Source of the DNA: CAYIEP01 sp964362515
GTDB lineage: Bacteria > Patescibacteriota > Minisyncoccia > UBA6257 > UBA9933
Assembly (NCBI GenBank): GCA_964362515.1
Contig: CAYIEP010000025.1
Span: forward strand, 1 to 8,174
Direction: 5' to 3'
Length of the DNA stretch: 8,174 nucleotides
Shown: piece by piece, positions 1 through 6,710 of the stretch
How the letters are laid out: every line of letters starts with the position of its first letter
How positions within the stretch are numbered: the stretch's first letter is position 1
Made by a program: the position numbers and the translations under genes
Notes under the pieces: generated by a model
The model's database searches: none
The model's input: only the letters and a program-made list of their open reading frames with translations
What the model was told of the DNA's origin: nothing

Positions 1-25
1 TAACGCTTTTAAGCAAAATTAAATA

Positions 26-751
26 ATGATATACTTTAATAAAATGAGCGTTTTTAATAAATTTGTCTATTTTTTATTACTGGTTATTGTGGCCGGGGGA
101 ATTATGTTTTTGGGTTATTCGGCCAGGGCCCAATCAACGCCCCAATTTCTTGTAAGCTGGCAGGCGGAAAGCCTGGTTCCTTTTTGGTACAAAGGGAAAA
201 CAATGCCGGCCGGAGGAAACGCGACGGAAGTGAGATTTGAGCTTATTGACGGAGGCAGAATCGCCGATATAAGTAATTTAGCAGTTCGCTGGTATATTAA
301 CGACAAACTTGTAATAAATGAAAACAAAGGTTTGGGAATAAAGTCTTTAATATTTAATAATCCCGATTTCGGGGGTCAGGAAACGGAGGTAAGAATTTTA
401 ATAGTCGGCTATAAGGGAATATCCCAGACAGATAAATTGATAACCATTCCCATTACCGGACAGGAGGTAGTCATTAATAATCAAAGATTGGGAAGAAATC
501 TTAAAACCGGAGAAAATAAATTTGAAGCGATTCCGTTTTTCTTCAGCGCGAAAAACGAAAACAACCTTTCGGCCAAATGGTTGGCAAACGGAAGCGAAAG
601 TTCCGGAGTGTCGGATAGCCCATTTGAACTTAACTTGAATATCGAGTCGAATTCTTTGCCCGGAACAAAAATAAACCTTTCCGTATTGGTGAAAAATCTG
701 TTAAAAGAAATTGAATTTGCCAACGAATCCATTCAGTTGGAAATACAATGA
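26..751 (+). CDS. Exported protein with two Ig-like repeats, CPR-type surface protein
   Basis: Not a named family to me; function unknown. The 241-aa product has a basic N-terminus, a hydrophobic segment at about residues 14-31 and a plausible signal-peptidase site after ARA (residues 33-35), so it is probably exported or membrane-tethered. The rest is beta-rich and looks like two Ig/PKD-like domains (about 41-145 and 165-241). They align by eye: SNLAVRWYIND (83-93) with NNLSAKWLANG (179-189), each followed by a strand of the type EVRILIVGYKG or KINLSVLVKN. I recall similar proteins beside pilin genes in CPR genomes. The stop overlaps the next start by 4 bases, implying co-translation. A second in-frame ATG at 44 is an equally good start: it leaves the signal segment intact and has a -10-like TATACT 8 bases upstream. 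No Shine-Dalgarno sequence is visible for either. The gene call is firm; the role on the cell surface is inference. Confidence 0.8.
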   Translation: MIYFNKMSVFNKFVYFLLLVIVAGGIMFLGYSARAQSTPQFLVSWQAESLVPFWYKGKTMPAGGNATEVRFELIDGGRIADISNLAVRWYINDKLVINENKGLGIKSLIFNNPDFGGQETEVRILIVGYKGISQTDKLITIPITGQEVVINNQRLGRNLKTGENKFEAIPFFFSAKNENNLSAKWLANGSESSGVSDSPFELNLNIESNSLPGTKINLSVLVKNLLKEIEFANESIQLEIQ

Positions 752-1572
752 TGATTTTTAAATCAAAAATAAAAATATTCCCGATTTTACCGCTAGCCAT
801 TTTATTTTTGGTTATGTTTTATTCCGTTAATGTCATTCAGGCGGCTCCGACCCCTTCGACGATAAATTTATCTTATCCTTGGAGTGAGGAAAAAACTCCG
901 GCCGGATTAGTCAATAGATTTTATGATATCGCTTTAGGCTTGGGCGGAGTGGCCGCTTTCGGCGTTTTAATTTACGGAGCGATTCTTTATTCTTTATCGG
1001 GAGCGGTTGCCAGCCAGCAAGAAGCGAAAGATTGGATTTGGGGGGCGATTTGGGGATTAATACTTTTATTGTCCGCTTTTCTGATTCTTAAAACCATTAA
1101 CCCCGACCTTGTTAAGTTAAGCACTACGATAATACCGTCGTCTTACGGTTCCGTGCCGCCCAGTGTCCCTCTTGGTCCTACTTATACCGACAAAGAAGCC
1201 AGAGAGATTTTAGCCGCAAATGGCATAGGAATAAATAAGAATAATTGTTCTACCGCGACCCAGACCGACTGCACCAGTTTCGAAAGAATACCAAAAAAAG
1301 CGATTGATGAATTAATAGCGATGAAAAACTCCTGTGGTTGTCCATTAACCGTAACGGGAGCGACCGAAGCCGGCCATTGGCCCCATGGTCCGGGACAGCC
1401 GGTAATGGATATTAGAAATTCAACCTCTTTTGATAACTGGATTTTAGCCAATAGCAAGCCGATTCCCGGGAAAAATAATTGGTATGCCAGCAATGACGGG
1501 AAAATTCAATTTTATGATGAAAGAAATAAGGCGGGAGTTTTGCCTCATTGGCATACGGTTTATAAAGTATAA
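748..1572 (+). CDS. TrbC/VirB2-like pilin domain fused to an M15-like Zn-peptidase domain
   Basis: Residues 10-32 form a signal-like segment ending in VIQA. Two further hydrophobic helices lie at 62-87 (glycine/alanine-rich) and 97-116, separated by a short polar loop. This is the layout of TrbC/VirB2-type conjugative pilins and of the type IV secretion pilin-like proteins common in CPR bacteria. The family is normally about 100-130 aa; here about 150 extra residues follow. That tail carries TEAGHWPH (206-213), D221 in the context VMDIR, and a near-terminal HWH (267-269). H...D...HxH is the metal-ligand pattern of M15/DD-carboxypeptidase folds, with H213-x7-D221 one residue longer than the usual HxxGxAxD spacing. 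C167, C175, C196 and C198 could form disulfides. If the first segment is cleaved, topology places the tail outside the membrane. Start: ATGATG, overlapping the upstream stop. Pilin part confident; peptidase fold likely; catalytic activity unproven. Confidence 0.8.
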   Translation: MMIFKSKIKIFPILPLAILFLVMFYSVNVIQAAPTPSTINLSYPWSEEKTPAGLVNRFYDIALGLGGVAAFGVLIYGAILYSLSGAVASQQEAKDWIWGAIWGLILLLSAFLILKTINPDLVKLSTTIIPSSYGSVPPSVPLGPTYTDKEAREILAANGIGINKNNCSTATQTDCTSFERIPKKAIDELIAMKNSCGCPLTVTGATEAGHWPHGPGQPVMDIRNSTSFDNWILANSKPIPGKNNWYASNDGKIQFYDERNKAGVLPHWHTVYKV

Positions 1573-1580
1573 TTAAATTT

Positions 1581-2744
1581 ATGAAAAGAATATTAATCAT
1601 AATCGGAATTATCATAGCGCTTTTGGCGGTTTTAATCGGCATTTATTTTGCCTGGAAGAATTCCAAGGCCGTTTTGGGTCCGTCAACAAAAGAAACATCT
1701 CCAAATGATATTCCCGTAATCGGCGATTCAAACGCTTTTCCGGAAGCTTCTCAAGGCGCGGCTAACCAAATTGCTAACGAACAAGTTAATAAAAATAAAT
1801 TAAAAGTTTTAAGCGATTATCCGGTTCTGGGTTATTCCACGGTTGGAGCGACCAGTTCGCCCGACCCGATTATTTTTTACGTTAATAATCTCGGCCAAGT
1901 TTTGAAGTTAATCGAAAATCAGGAAGACGAAATTATTTCTCAAGACACCATAGAAAATGTCAATTGGGTTAAGTCCGGCGCGGAAGGAAAAGTGTTTTTA
2001 GTTAAGTTCGGCGGAGCGAAAAATCCCCAATTTAAAATTTTTGACGTGGAGAAAAAAATCTGGCAGCAAATAGACGACGCGGTCGCCGCCGATTTTTCCC
2101 CGACAAACCCAAAAATAGCCTACTTGAAGAATAACGGAGATTTGATAATTAAAGACTTATTCGGCTCAAAACCAAAAACAACAAAAGTTATTTCAATCAA
2201 TCAAAAAGATTTTGAAATAAATTGGACAACTGATAATCAAATACTTCTGGCTTCCAAGCCTTCTTATTTGGTATTGGGAGAAATATGGAGAATTGATATA
2301 AAAAATAAAACAATTAATTTATTGGATTCCGGAAACGGACTGATAATTAATTGGTCTAAGGATGGAAAATTGGGGATAAGTTTTTCTTCTTTAAATAACG
2401 GAAAACAGCTTGGCATTAAATTAATCGACGATAAGGGGATTGCCAAGGCCGATTTAGATTTTTTCACATTGCCCGATAAATGTTTTATCAGCCAGCCGAA
2501 AATTTATTGCGGCGTTCCCCAGACCAATAATGTCATTAGAGCGCCGATTTTGCCGGACGATTACCTTAAAAAAGCCGTTTATTTCAGCGATTTTATTTAC
2601 CAAATAGACACTAATGAGAATTCTTTTGAGCCTGTTTTAACGGGGACCGATCAGCCGTTAGACATTAATAGTCCGCGTATTTTCGGCGACCAATTGTTCT
2701 TTATAAATAGATACGACAATAGGCTTTACGGTTTGAAATTTTAA
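1581..2744 (+). CDS. Membrane-anchored beta-propeller-like protein
   Basis: 387 aa. One N-terminal membrane segment (about 4-24) is followed by a Pro/Ser/Asn/Ala-rich linker to about residue 75, then a beta-rich domain. The latter has repeats of the TolB/WD40-like type, for example DFSPTNPKIAYLKNNGDLIIKD (about 171-192, quoted in part as FSPTNPKIAYLKNNG), INWTTDNQILLAS (213-225), INWSKDGKLGISFSS (256-270) and a closing SPRIFGDQLFFINRYDN (364-380). A pair KCFISQPKIYCGVP (300-313) with C301 and C310 resembles a signature I recall from CPR propeller proteins next to pilin genes. No catalytic motif is visible; an extracytoplasmic binding or scaffold role is inference. It lies 8 bases after the pilin gene and 2 bases before the kinase gene. 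A TATAAT hexamer overlaps the upstream stop and ends 7 bases before this ATG, so an internal leaderless transcript is possible but weakly supported because no good -35 is seen. Confidence 0.75.
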   Translation: MKRILIIIGIIIALLAVLIGIYFAWKNSKAVLGPSTKETSPNDIPVIGDSNAFPEASQGAANQIANEQVNKNKLKVLSDYPVLGYSTVGATSSPDPIIFYVNNLGQVLKLIENQEDEIISQDTIENVNWVKSGAEGKVFLVKFGGAKNPQFKIFDVEKKIWQQIDDAVAADFSPTNPKIAYLKNNGDLIIKDLFGSKPKTTKVISINQKDFEINWTTDNQILLASKPSYLVLGEIWRIDIKNKTINLLDSGNGLIINWSKDGKLGISFSSLNNGKQLGIKLIDDKGIAKADLDFFTLPDKCFISQPKIYCGVPQTNNVIRAPILPDDYLKKAVYFSDFIYQIDTNENSFEPVLTGTDQPLDINSPRIFGDQLFFINRYDNRLYGLKF

Positions 2745-2746
2745 TA

Positions 2747-4075
2747 ATGAACGGATTGTTTAAGAGAATTATTTTATACGCCAAATTGCCGGAAATGCAG
2801 TTATTTTGGTTTTTATTCCCGATTATTCTGGTTTTATTAATCGTGAGCAAATTTTATTTGCCGACCTTTATTTTTACGGTATTCGCCGGCGTTTTTTTGG
2901 CTTTGATAATCTTAATAGTTTTTATCGGCTTGCGTTTAGCAAAGTTGAATATGGAAGTGAAAACGGAAAGAAATCAGTTAAAAAGCATTATCGTTAATTT
3001 TAACGACGGGGTAATTGTTTATGACCCGAATTTTAAAATACTTATTTTTAATAAAGCCGCGGAACGAATATTTAATTTGGAAAGCAATGAAATAATCGGA
3101 CAGATTATTTCTCCCGATAAGATAAAAGAACAGAAATTCAATTTTTTGGCGCAGGTTATTTTTCCTTCTTTGGCGCCGCTTGTCGTAAAACGTTCGGATT
3201 CGGGCGTTTATCCGCAGATAACGGATATTTCCCTCGAAAGCCCCAAGGCGGAATTAAGGGTGATTACGGACAGAATAATCGATTCAAACGGCCAATTATT
3301 GGGGTTTGTTAAATTAATTCACAATAGAACCAGGGAAATAGAACTAATGAAATCGAAAAATGAATTTATTTCCGTTGCCGCCCATCAATTAAGAACGCCG
3401 TTATCGGGGATAAATTGGTTTTTTGAAGAAATATTAAAGGAGAATTTAACAGAAAATCAAAAACAAATGGTTGACCAAGGGGCGGCCGCTATGACAAAAA
3501 TTTTAAAAACGGTTAACGACTTATTGGACATTTCAAAAATAGAAGAGGGAAAATTCGGATATAAATTTGAAAATATCAACATCATTGAATTCATTGAAGA
3601 CTTGCTAAGCCAAGTCAATGATTTTATTAAAATATCAAATGTAAAAATTTATTTTGACAAACCCGCGGAACAGTCAATAATTATTTCGATTGACCGGAAC
3701 AAATTATCAATGGCGTTTTTTAATCTTATTGATAACGCCGCGAGATACAACGTTAAAAACGGAGAAATAAGAATCGGAATAGAAAAAATGAAAGACGAGT
3801 CTTATATTTTAATAAAAATAAAAGATACGGGCGTTGGCATACCAAAAGAAGAAATGCCGAAATTATTCGGTAAGTTTTTCAGGGCGGAAAACGCTTCTAA
3901 ATTCTTTCCGGAGGGAACGGGACTCGGACTTTACATAGTTAAAAATATAATCAAAGGGCATGGCGGCAAAATTTGGGCTGAATCGGAATTAAATCGCGGC
4001 AGTACTTTCTATTTTACTTTGCCGACGGACCAAAAACTTATTCCGTCCAGAGAGGTTTTTTACGAAGAAGAATAA
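2747..4075 (+). CDS. PAS-domain sensor histidine kinase
   Basis: 442 aa, a membrane two-component kinase. Two hydrophobic helices at about 19-37 and 39-62 are joined by only a few residues, so there is no extracytoplasmic sensor domain. A short linker leads to a PAS-like domain (about 76-190; VNFNDGVIVYDPNFKILIFN at its start). The dimerisation/phosphoacceptor domain has SVAAHQLRTPLSG with H213 as the probable phosphorylated residue. The ATPase domain shows the N box FFNLIDNAARYN (324-335), the G1 box DTGVGIP (360-366), a KLFGKFFRA F box (372-380) and the G2 box GTGLGL (390-395). All motifs needed for activity are present. By analogy with kinases of this layout it would sense a membrane or cytoplasmic signal; the signal and partner are unknown and no response regulator gene is in the window. 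It sits 2 bases after the propeller gene and 1 base before mutM. Related to the PhoR/WalK group by layout only. Confidence 0.93.
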   Translation: MNGLFKRIILYAKLPEMQLFWFLFPIILVLLIVSKFYLPTFIFTVFAGVFLALIILIVFIGLRLAKLNMEVKTERNQLKSIIVNFNDGVIVYDPNFKILIFNKAAERIFNLESNEIIGQIISPDKIKEQKFNFLAQVIFPSLAPLVVKRSDSGVYPQITDISLESPKAELRVITDRIIDSNGQLLGFVKLIHNRTREIELMKSKNEFISVAAHQLRTPLSGINWFFEEILKENLTENQKQMVDQGAAAMTKILKTVNDLLDISKIEEGKFGYKFENINIIEFIEDLLSQVNDFIKISNVKIYFDKPAEQSIIISIDRNKLSMAFFNLIDNAARYNVKNGEIRIGIEKMKDESYILIKIKDTGVGIPKEEMPKLFGKFFRAENASKFFPEGTGLGLYIVKNIIKGHGGKIWAESELNRGSTFYFTLPTDQKLIPSREVFYEEE

Positions 4076-4076
4076 A

Positions 4077-4952
4077 ATGCCCGAGCTTCCGGAAGTTCAA
4101 ACAATAGTAAGCGATCTTAGAAAAAAGATTATTGGGCGCGAGATAACGGGCGTTTGGTTTGACGCGCCGAAAATCATCAAAAAACCGAAAGCTCAAAATC
4201 TGGAAAAGATAATCAGAAATCTTAAAGTAATCGATGTTAAAAGAAAAGGGAAAAATATACTTATTTATTTAAGCGGGGGGTTTTTATTATTAGTTCATCA
4301 AAAAATGACCGGACATCTACTTTACGGCAAATGGCGAATCGCTAATGGCAAAGCGACTTCTATATTAAAGGGGCCGTTGGAGGAAAAAGTTAATGATTAT
4401 ATTCATTTGATATTTTATCTTGATAATGGGAAACAACTGGCGCTTTCCGATCTTCGGAAATTCGCCAAAGTTCTGTTCGGAGAAAAAGAAGAAATAGAAA
4501 ATTCTCCGGATTTAAAAAAGCTCGGACCCGATCCGACAAGCGAGAATTTCACATTTAAAGACTTTAAGAATATTTTTAATAATTTAAGCGGAAGAATTAA
4601 GCAAGCCTTAATGAATCAAGAAGTAATTTCCGGAATCGGAAACATTTATGCCGATGAAATTCTGTGGTATACAAAGGTTCATCCATTAAGAATAATAAAA
4701 GATATCAAAGAAAAAGAATTAAAAAATATTTATAACGCTACTGGAAAAATCCTTAAAAAAGCGATAAAACTAAGAGGCACGTCAATAAGCGATTTTAGAG
4801 ACACCGCCGGAAAGCCGGGCGCTTACGCCGATATAAGATATGTTTATCGAACAGAGGGGCTCCCCTGTAAGCGATGCGGTGAAGAGATAAAAAGAATTAA
4901 AATTGGCGGCAGGTCGGCTCATTACTGCCCTAATTGCCAAAAAATCCATTAA
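4077..4952 (+). CDS. mutM: Formamidopyrimidine-DNA glycosylase (MutM/Fpg)
   Basis: Base-excision repair enzyme that removes 8-oxoguanine and ring-opened purines and cleaves the abasic site by beta,delta-elimination. 291 aa, slightly longer than the roughly 270-aa family norm. The N-terminus MPELPEVQTI provides the catalytic proline P2 (after Met removal) and E3. K57 sits in VKRKGKN and matches the essential lysine of the E. coli enzyme. The residues that fill the gap left by the flipped base appear as M77 (KMTG) and R127/F129 (DLRKF). The helix-two-turn-helix has SGIGNIYADEILW (185-197) with N189. The C-terminal zinc finger uses C264, C267, C284 and C287, with R279 in GGRSAHYCPNC. All key residues are intact, which argues for Fpg over a Nei-type paralogue. 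The start is fixed by the obligatory MPELPE. It lies 1 base after the kinase and 2 bases before the holA start. Confidence 0.97.
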   Translation: MPELPEVQTIVSDLRKKIIGREITGVWFDAPKIIKKPKAQNLEKIIRNLKVIDVKRKGKNILIYLSGGFLLLVHQKMTGHLLYGKWRIANGKATSILKGPLEEKVNDYIHLIFYLDNGKQLALSDLRKFAKVLFGEKEEIENSPDLKKLGPDPTSENFTFKDFKNIFNNLSGRIKQALMNQEVISGIGNIYADEILWYTKVHPLRIIKDIKEKELKNIYNATGKILKKAIKLRGTSISDFRDTAGKPGAYADIRYVYRTEGLPCKRCGEEIKRIKIGGRSAHYCPNCQKIH

Positions 4953-4954
4953 AA

Positions 4955-5758
4955 ATGATAATTTTTCTTTACGGAAAAGATTCATATAGAAGGAAACAGA
5001 GGCTTAATATGATAATGAAAGAGTATGTTCTTAAGCATTCAAGATTTTCCTTAGAGGTATTTGATTTGGCCATCGAGGAAGAAATTTTTAGACTGAAAGA
5101 TTTTTTTTCCCAACAGTCAATGTTTGAGAGCGTAAAAATGGCTGTTTTAAACGATTCTTTCGATTCCGATAAAAAGATTTTAGGAGAAATCTTAAAAAAT
5201 TATAAAGAAGCCGAAGAGATAACAATTCTTATTTCGGAAAATGACGAGCCGGATAAAGAATTAAATTTTTTATTAGAAGAACCGGTTTTATCGGAAGAAT
5301 TCGCCGTACTAAAAGGCGATAAATGGCATTTATTTGTAAGAAAAGAAATGAAGCATCTAGGGTTGAGTATTGATAATAAAGCAGTCGATTTTCTTTGCGA
5401 TTTTTTCAACGGAGACGCTTGGGGAATATCAATGGAATTGGAAAAATTAAGCGTTCTTGGGAACAGCAGAGTCTTAACGGTTGAAGATATAAAAAAAGCC
5501 GGCGATTATTTTATTTCAGAAAATATTTTTAATTTTATAAATGCCGTTTTATTTAACGGTGATTTGAAATTGAGAATCGGGTATTTGGAAAAAATATTTT
5601 CAAACAAAGAAGAACCGGCAAGAATATTTAATATAATGGCGGGGCAAAGACGATTAAGCGATAAATTATTATCCAAAATGGCGGACTATGACGTTATGAT
5701 AAAATCCGGAAAAATCGATTACGAAGAAGCCCTTCTTGAATTAGCGATAGGGGATTGA
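4955..5758 (+). CDS. holA: DNA polymerase III delta subunit, short form (HolA-like)
   Basis: Clamp-loader subunit that binds and opens the sliding clamp. 267 aa against about 330-345 for typical HolA. The N-terminal domain (1 to about 125) has the diagnostic start MIIFLYGKDSYRRKQRL, corresponding to the degenerate, non-ATP-binding P-loop region of delta, and SQQSMFESVKMAVLNDSF. The lid domain (about 130-185) contains W124 and ends with GISMELEKLSVLG and LTVEDIKKAG, matching the conserved E-x-x-K-L region. The collar domain (about 186-267) is unusually short: after RIFNIMAGQRR the usual long helical stretch is missing and the chain passes directly to MADYDVMIKSGKIDYEEALLEL, the normal end of the family. 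The loss therefore looks internal, not a truncated C-terminus. Start: ATG at 4955, two bases after the mutM stop. An upstream in-frame TTG at 4934 lies inside mutM and adds nothing conserved. The stop codon falls inside the first 20-bp tandem repeat unit. Confidence 0.85.
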   Translation: MIIFLYGKDSYRRKQRLNMIMKEYVLKHSRFSLEVFDLAIEEEIFRLKDFFSQQSMFESVKMAVLNDSFDSDKKILGEILKNYKEAEEITILISENDEPDKELNFLLEEPVLSEEFAVLKGDKWHLFVRKEMKHLGLSIDNKAVDFLCDFFNGDAWGISMELEKLSVLGNSRVLTVEDIKKAGDYFISENIFNFINAVLFNGDLKLRIGYLEKIFSNKEEPARIFNIMAGQRRLSDKLLSKMADYDVMIKSGKIDYEEALLELAIGD

Positions 5759-5808
5759 ATTTTTGAACAGAGAATTGAATTTTTGAGCAGAGGATTGAAT
5801 TTTTGAGC
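5753..5808. repeat. Three tandem 20-bp units at the tRNA-Gly 3' flank
   Basis: Units start at 5753, 5773 and 5793. Each reads (G/A)ATTGAATTTTTGA(A/G)C; the first two complete the period with AGAG and the third continues as GGGC into the tRNA-Gly acceptor stem. The units differ at only one to three positions in the shared part. The first unit contains the holA stop codon (TGA 5756-5758), and the third overlaps the discriminator base and last acceptor bases of the minus-strand tRNA. Spacing is direct (no spacers), so this is a slippage-type tandem array, not CRISPR. It fills the convergence zone between holA and the tRNA gene. Confidence 0.9.
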
Positions 5809-5876
5809 GGGCGATGGGAATCGAACCCACGTCTCAACCTTGGAAGGGTCGTGTATTACCACTATACGACGCCCGC
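5806..5876 (-). tRNA. tRNA-Gly (anticodon UCC)
   Basis: Read on the minus strand from 5876: acceptor stem GCGGGCG pairs with CGCCCGC. The D arm is GTAT-AGTGGTA-ATAC, the anticodon stem CGACC pairs with GGTTG (one G-U) around loop CTTCCAA with anticodon TCC (plus positions 5842-5844). The variable loop has 4 nt, and the T arm is GTGGG-TTCGATT-CCCAT. The discriminator base is T (5806), as usual for bacterial tRNA-Gly. It is 71 nt including the discriminator and has no encoded CCA: the next bases on the minus strand are CAA. It reads GGA codons, plus GGG by wobble. It is transcribed against holA and divergently from the membrane-protein gene at 5943. Confidence 0.96.
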
Positions 5877-5890
5877 CTTCACACTATCTA

Positions 5891-5918
5891 AATTTAGCAA
5901 AATTATTGATTTTTTCAA
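5891..5918 (-). promoter_or_regulatory. Candidate promoter of tRNA-Gly
   Basis: On the minus strand a -35-like TTGAAA (plus 5913-5918) and a -10-like TAAATT (plus 5891-5896) are 16 bases apart, placing initiation a few bases upstream of the tRNA 5' end at 5876. The -35 matches the sigma-70 consensus at five of six positions, the -10 at four of six. The spacing and position fit a tRNA promoter, but such matches are common in AT-rich DNA. The same 66 bases must also hold any separate promoter for the plus-strand gene at 5943. Confidence 0.4.
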
Positions 5919-5942
5919 TGTTCGGTGGTAAGTTATAAACTA

Positions 5943-6548
5943 ATGACTAATGATTTATATTATAAAATTCCTCGCCGAGTCAAGATAATACTGATTTTTA
6001 TCGCGGTAATATTGGCGGCTTATTTCATTTTAAGTTTTTCTTTGGCGGAACCAAAAATAATTCCTCAAGAATTTTTGGCGGCGCGGCGGGAAGCATCGTC
6101 TATTTCTCAAGAAATAGTATCGCTTTCCAGTAAATCGCCAGAATCATTAGTTAAAATATCCGAACTTGATAGAAAAGGCGATTACGCAGACGCCCTAATA
6201 TTAATTACCCAAGAATTGGAAAGAAATAAAATTGCCAGAGATAAAGCCATTGAGCTTTCGCGAAAACTTGAAATTATGGCGAGGAATTTATCTAAGATTT
6301 CTCCTTTTTCCGCGGGGCAAATTGCCCTAGAAGCTATTAGTTCGGAAACGGCTTTAATCAGCAGATTAATCAGCTACAACGATTATCTTGTTAAATTGTT
6401 GGAAGTTTTAAGAGAAAAATTTCTTAGTAAGGGAGACGGCGACGGGGTTTCCGATCTTATAACAAAAATAAACGAAGAAGTGGATAATATCAACGCGCTT
6501 GATAAAAAGTTTGCCGATTTAATGGGCAAATTTGATTTAGATTTTTAA
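5943..6548 (+). CDS. Single-pass membrane protein with helical outer domain, unknown function
   Basis: I do not recognise this family. From the ATG at 5943 it is 201 aa: a short basic cytoplasmic start (residues 1-13, KIPRRVK), one strong membrane helix (about 14-34), then a wholly alpha-helical region of about 165 residues rich in Leu, Ile, Glu, Lys and Ser. The spacing of hydrophobic residues (for example ISELDRKGDYADALILITQELER, 72-94, and KINEEVDNINALDKKFADL, 175-193) suggests helical hairpins or a TPR-like/coiled bundle outside the membrane, by the positive-inside rule. There are no cysteines and no catalytic motif. An in-frame GTG at 5925 would add six residues before the Met but has nothing in its favour. 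It is isolated between two minus-strand tRNA genes and ends 12 bases before the tRNA-Pro end, so it is probably its own transcription unit. No Shine-Dalgarno sequence is visible. Confidence 0.75.
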   Translation: MTNDLYYKIPRRVKIILIFIAVILAAYFILSFSLAEPKIIPQEFLAARREASSISQEIVSLSSKSPESLVKISELDRKGDYADALILITQELERNKIARDKAIELSRKLEIMARNLSKISPFSAGQIALEAISSETALISRLISYNDYLVKLLEVLREKFLSKGDGDGVSDLITKINEEVDNINALDKKFADLMGKFDLDF

Positions 6549-6560
6549 TTTATTTAATTG

Positions 6561-6631
6561 TCGGGCCGCCGGGATTCGAACCCGGACTAAATGCTCCCAA
6601 AGCACTCGTGCTACCATTACACTACGGCCCG
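6561..6631 (-). tRNA. tRNA-Pro (anticodon UGG)
   Basis: Minus strand from 6631: acceptor CGGGCCG pairs with CGGCCCG. The D arm is GTGT-AATGGTA-GCAC, the anticodon stem AGTGC pairs with GCATT (one G-U) around loop TTTGGGA with anticodon TGG (plus 6597-6599), followed by G37, the base methylated in proline tRNAs. The variable loop is TAGT and the T arm CCGGG-TTCGAAT-CCCGG. The discriminator is A (6561). 71 nt including the discriminator, with no encoded CCA (next bases CAA). UGG can read all four CCN codons with wobble. Confidence 0.96.
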
Positions 6632-6671
6632 ATAAAAAATGTGGGACATAACCACGCTTTAGAACATAGTC

Positions 6672-6700
6672 ATTATACTATAGCTCGATAAAAATCAGAA
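6672..6700 (-). promoter_or_regulatory. Candidate promoter of tRNA-Pro
   Basis: A perfect TATAAT on the minus strand (plus 6672-6677) lies 17 bases from a weak -35-like TTCTGA (plus 6695-6700; three of six consensus bases). Initiation would fall about 35 bases upstream of the mature tRNA 5' end, leaving a short leader to be trimmed by RNase P. It sits in the gap after the stop of the minus-strand nucleotidyltransferase-like gene, so the tRNA need not depend on read-through from that gene. The -10 is strong, the -35 poor. Confidence 0.4.
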
Positions 6701-6710
6701 CACATAATAG

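Noticed and set aside
4934..4954. TTG start giving holA seven extra residues
   Set aside because: It lies inside the end of mutM, the added residues are not family-like, and the ATG at 4955 starts exactly where HolA proteins start.
5753..5808. Tandem repeats as a CRISPR array
   Set aside because: The units are directly adjacent with no spacers, are only 20 bases long and number three.
5925..5942. GTG start for the membrane protein at 5943
   Set aside because: The ATG at 5943 already gives a complete basic start plus membrane helix, and no ribosome-binding sequence favours the GTG.
6435..6455. KGDGDGVSD in the membrane protein as a calcium-binding loop
   Set aside because: A single short match without the full spacing of an EF-hand or thrombospondin repeat and without a second copy; probably a turn between helices.
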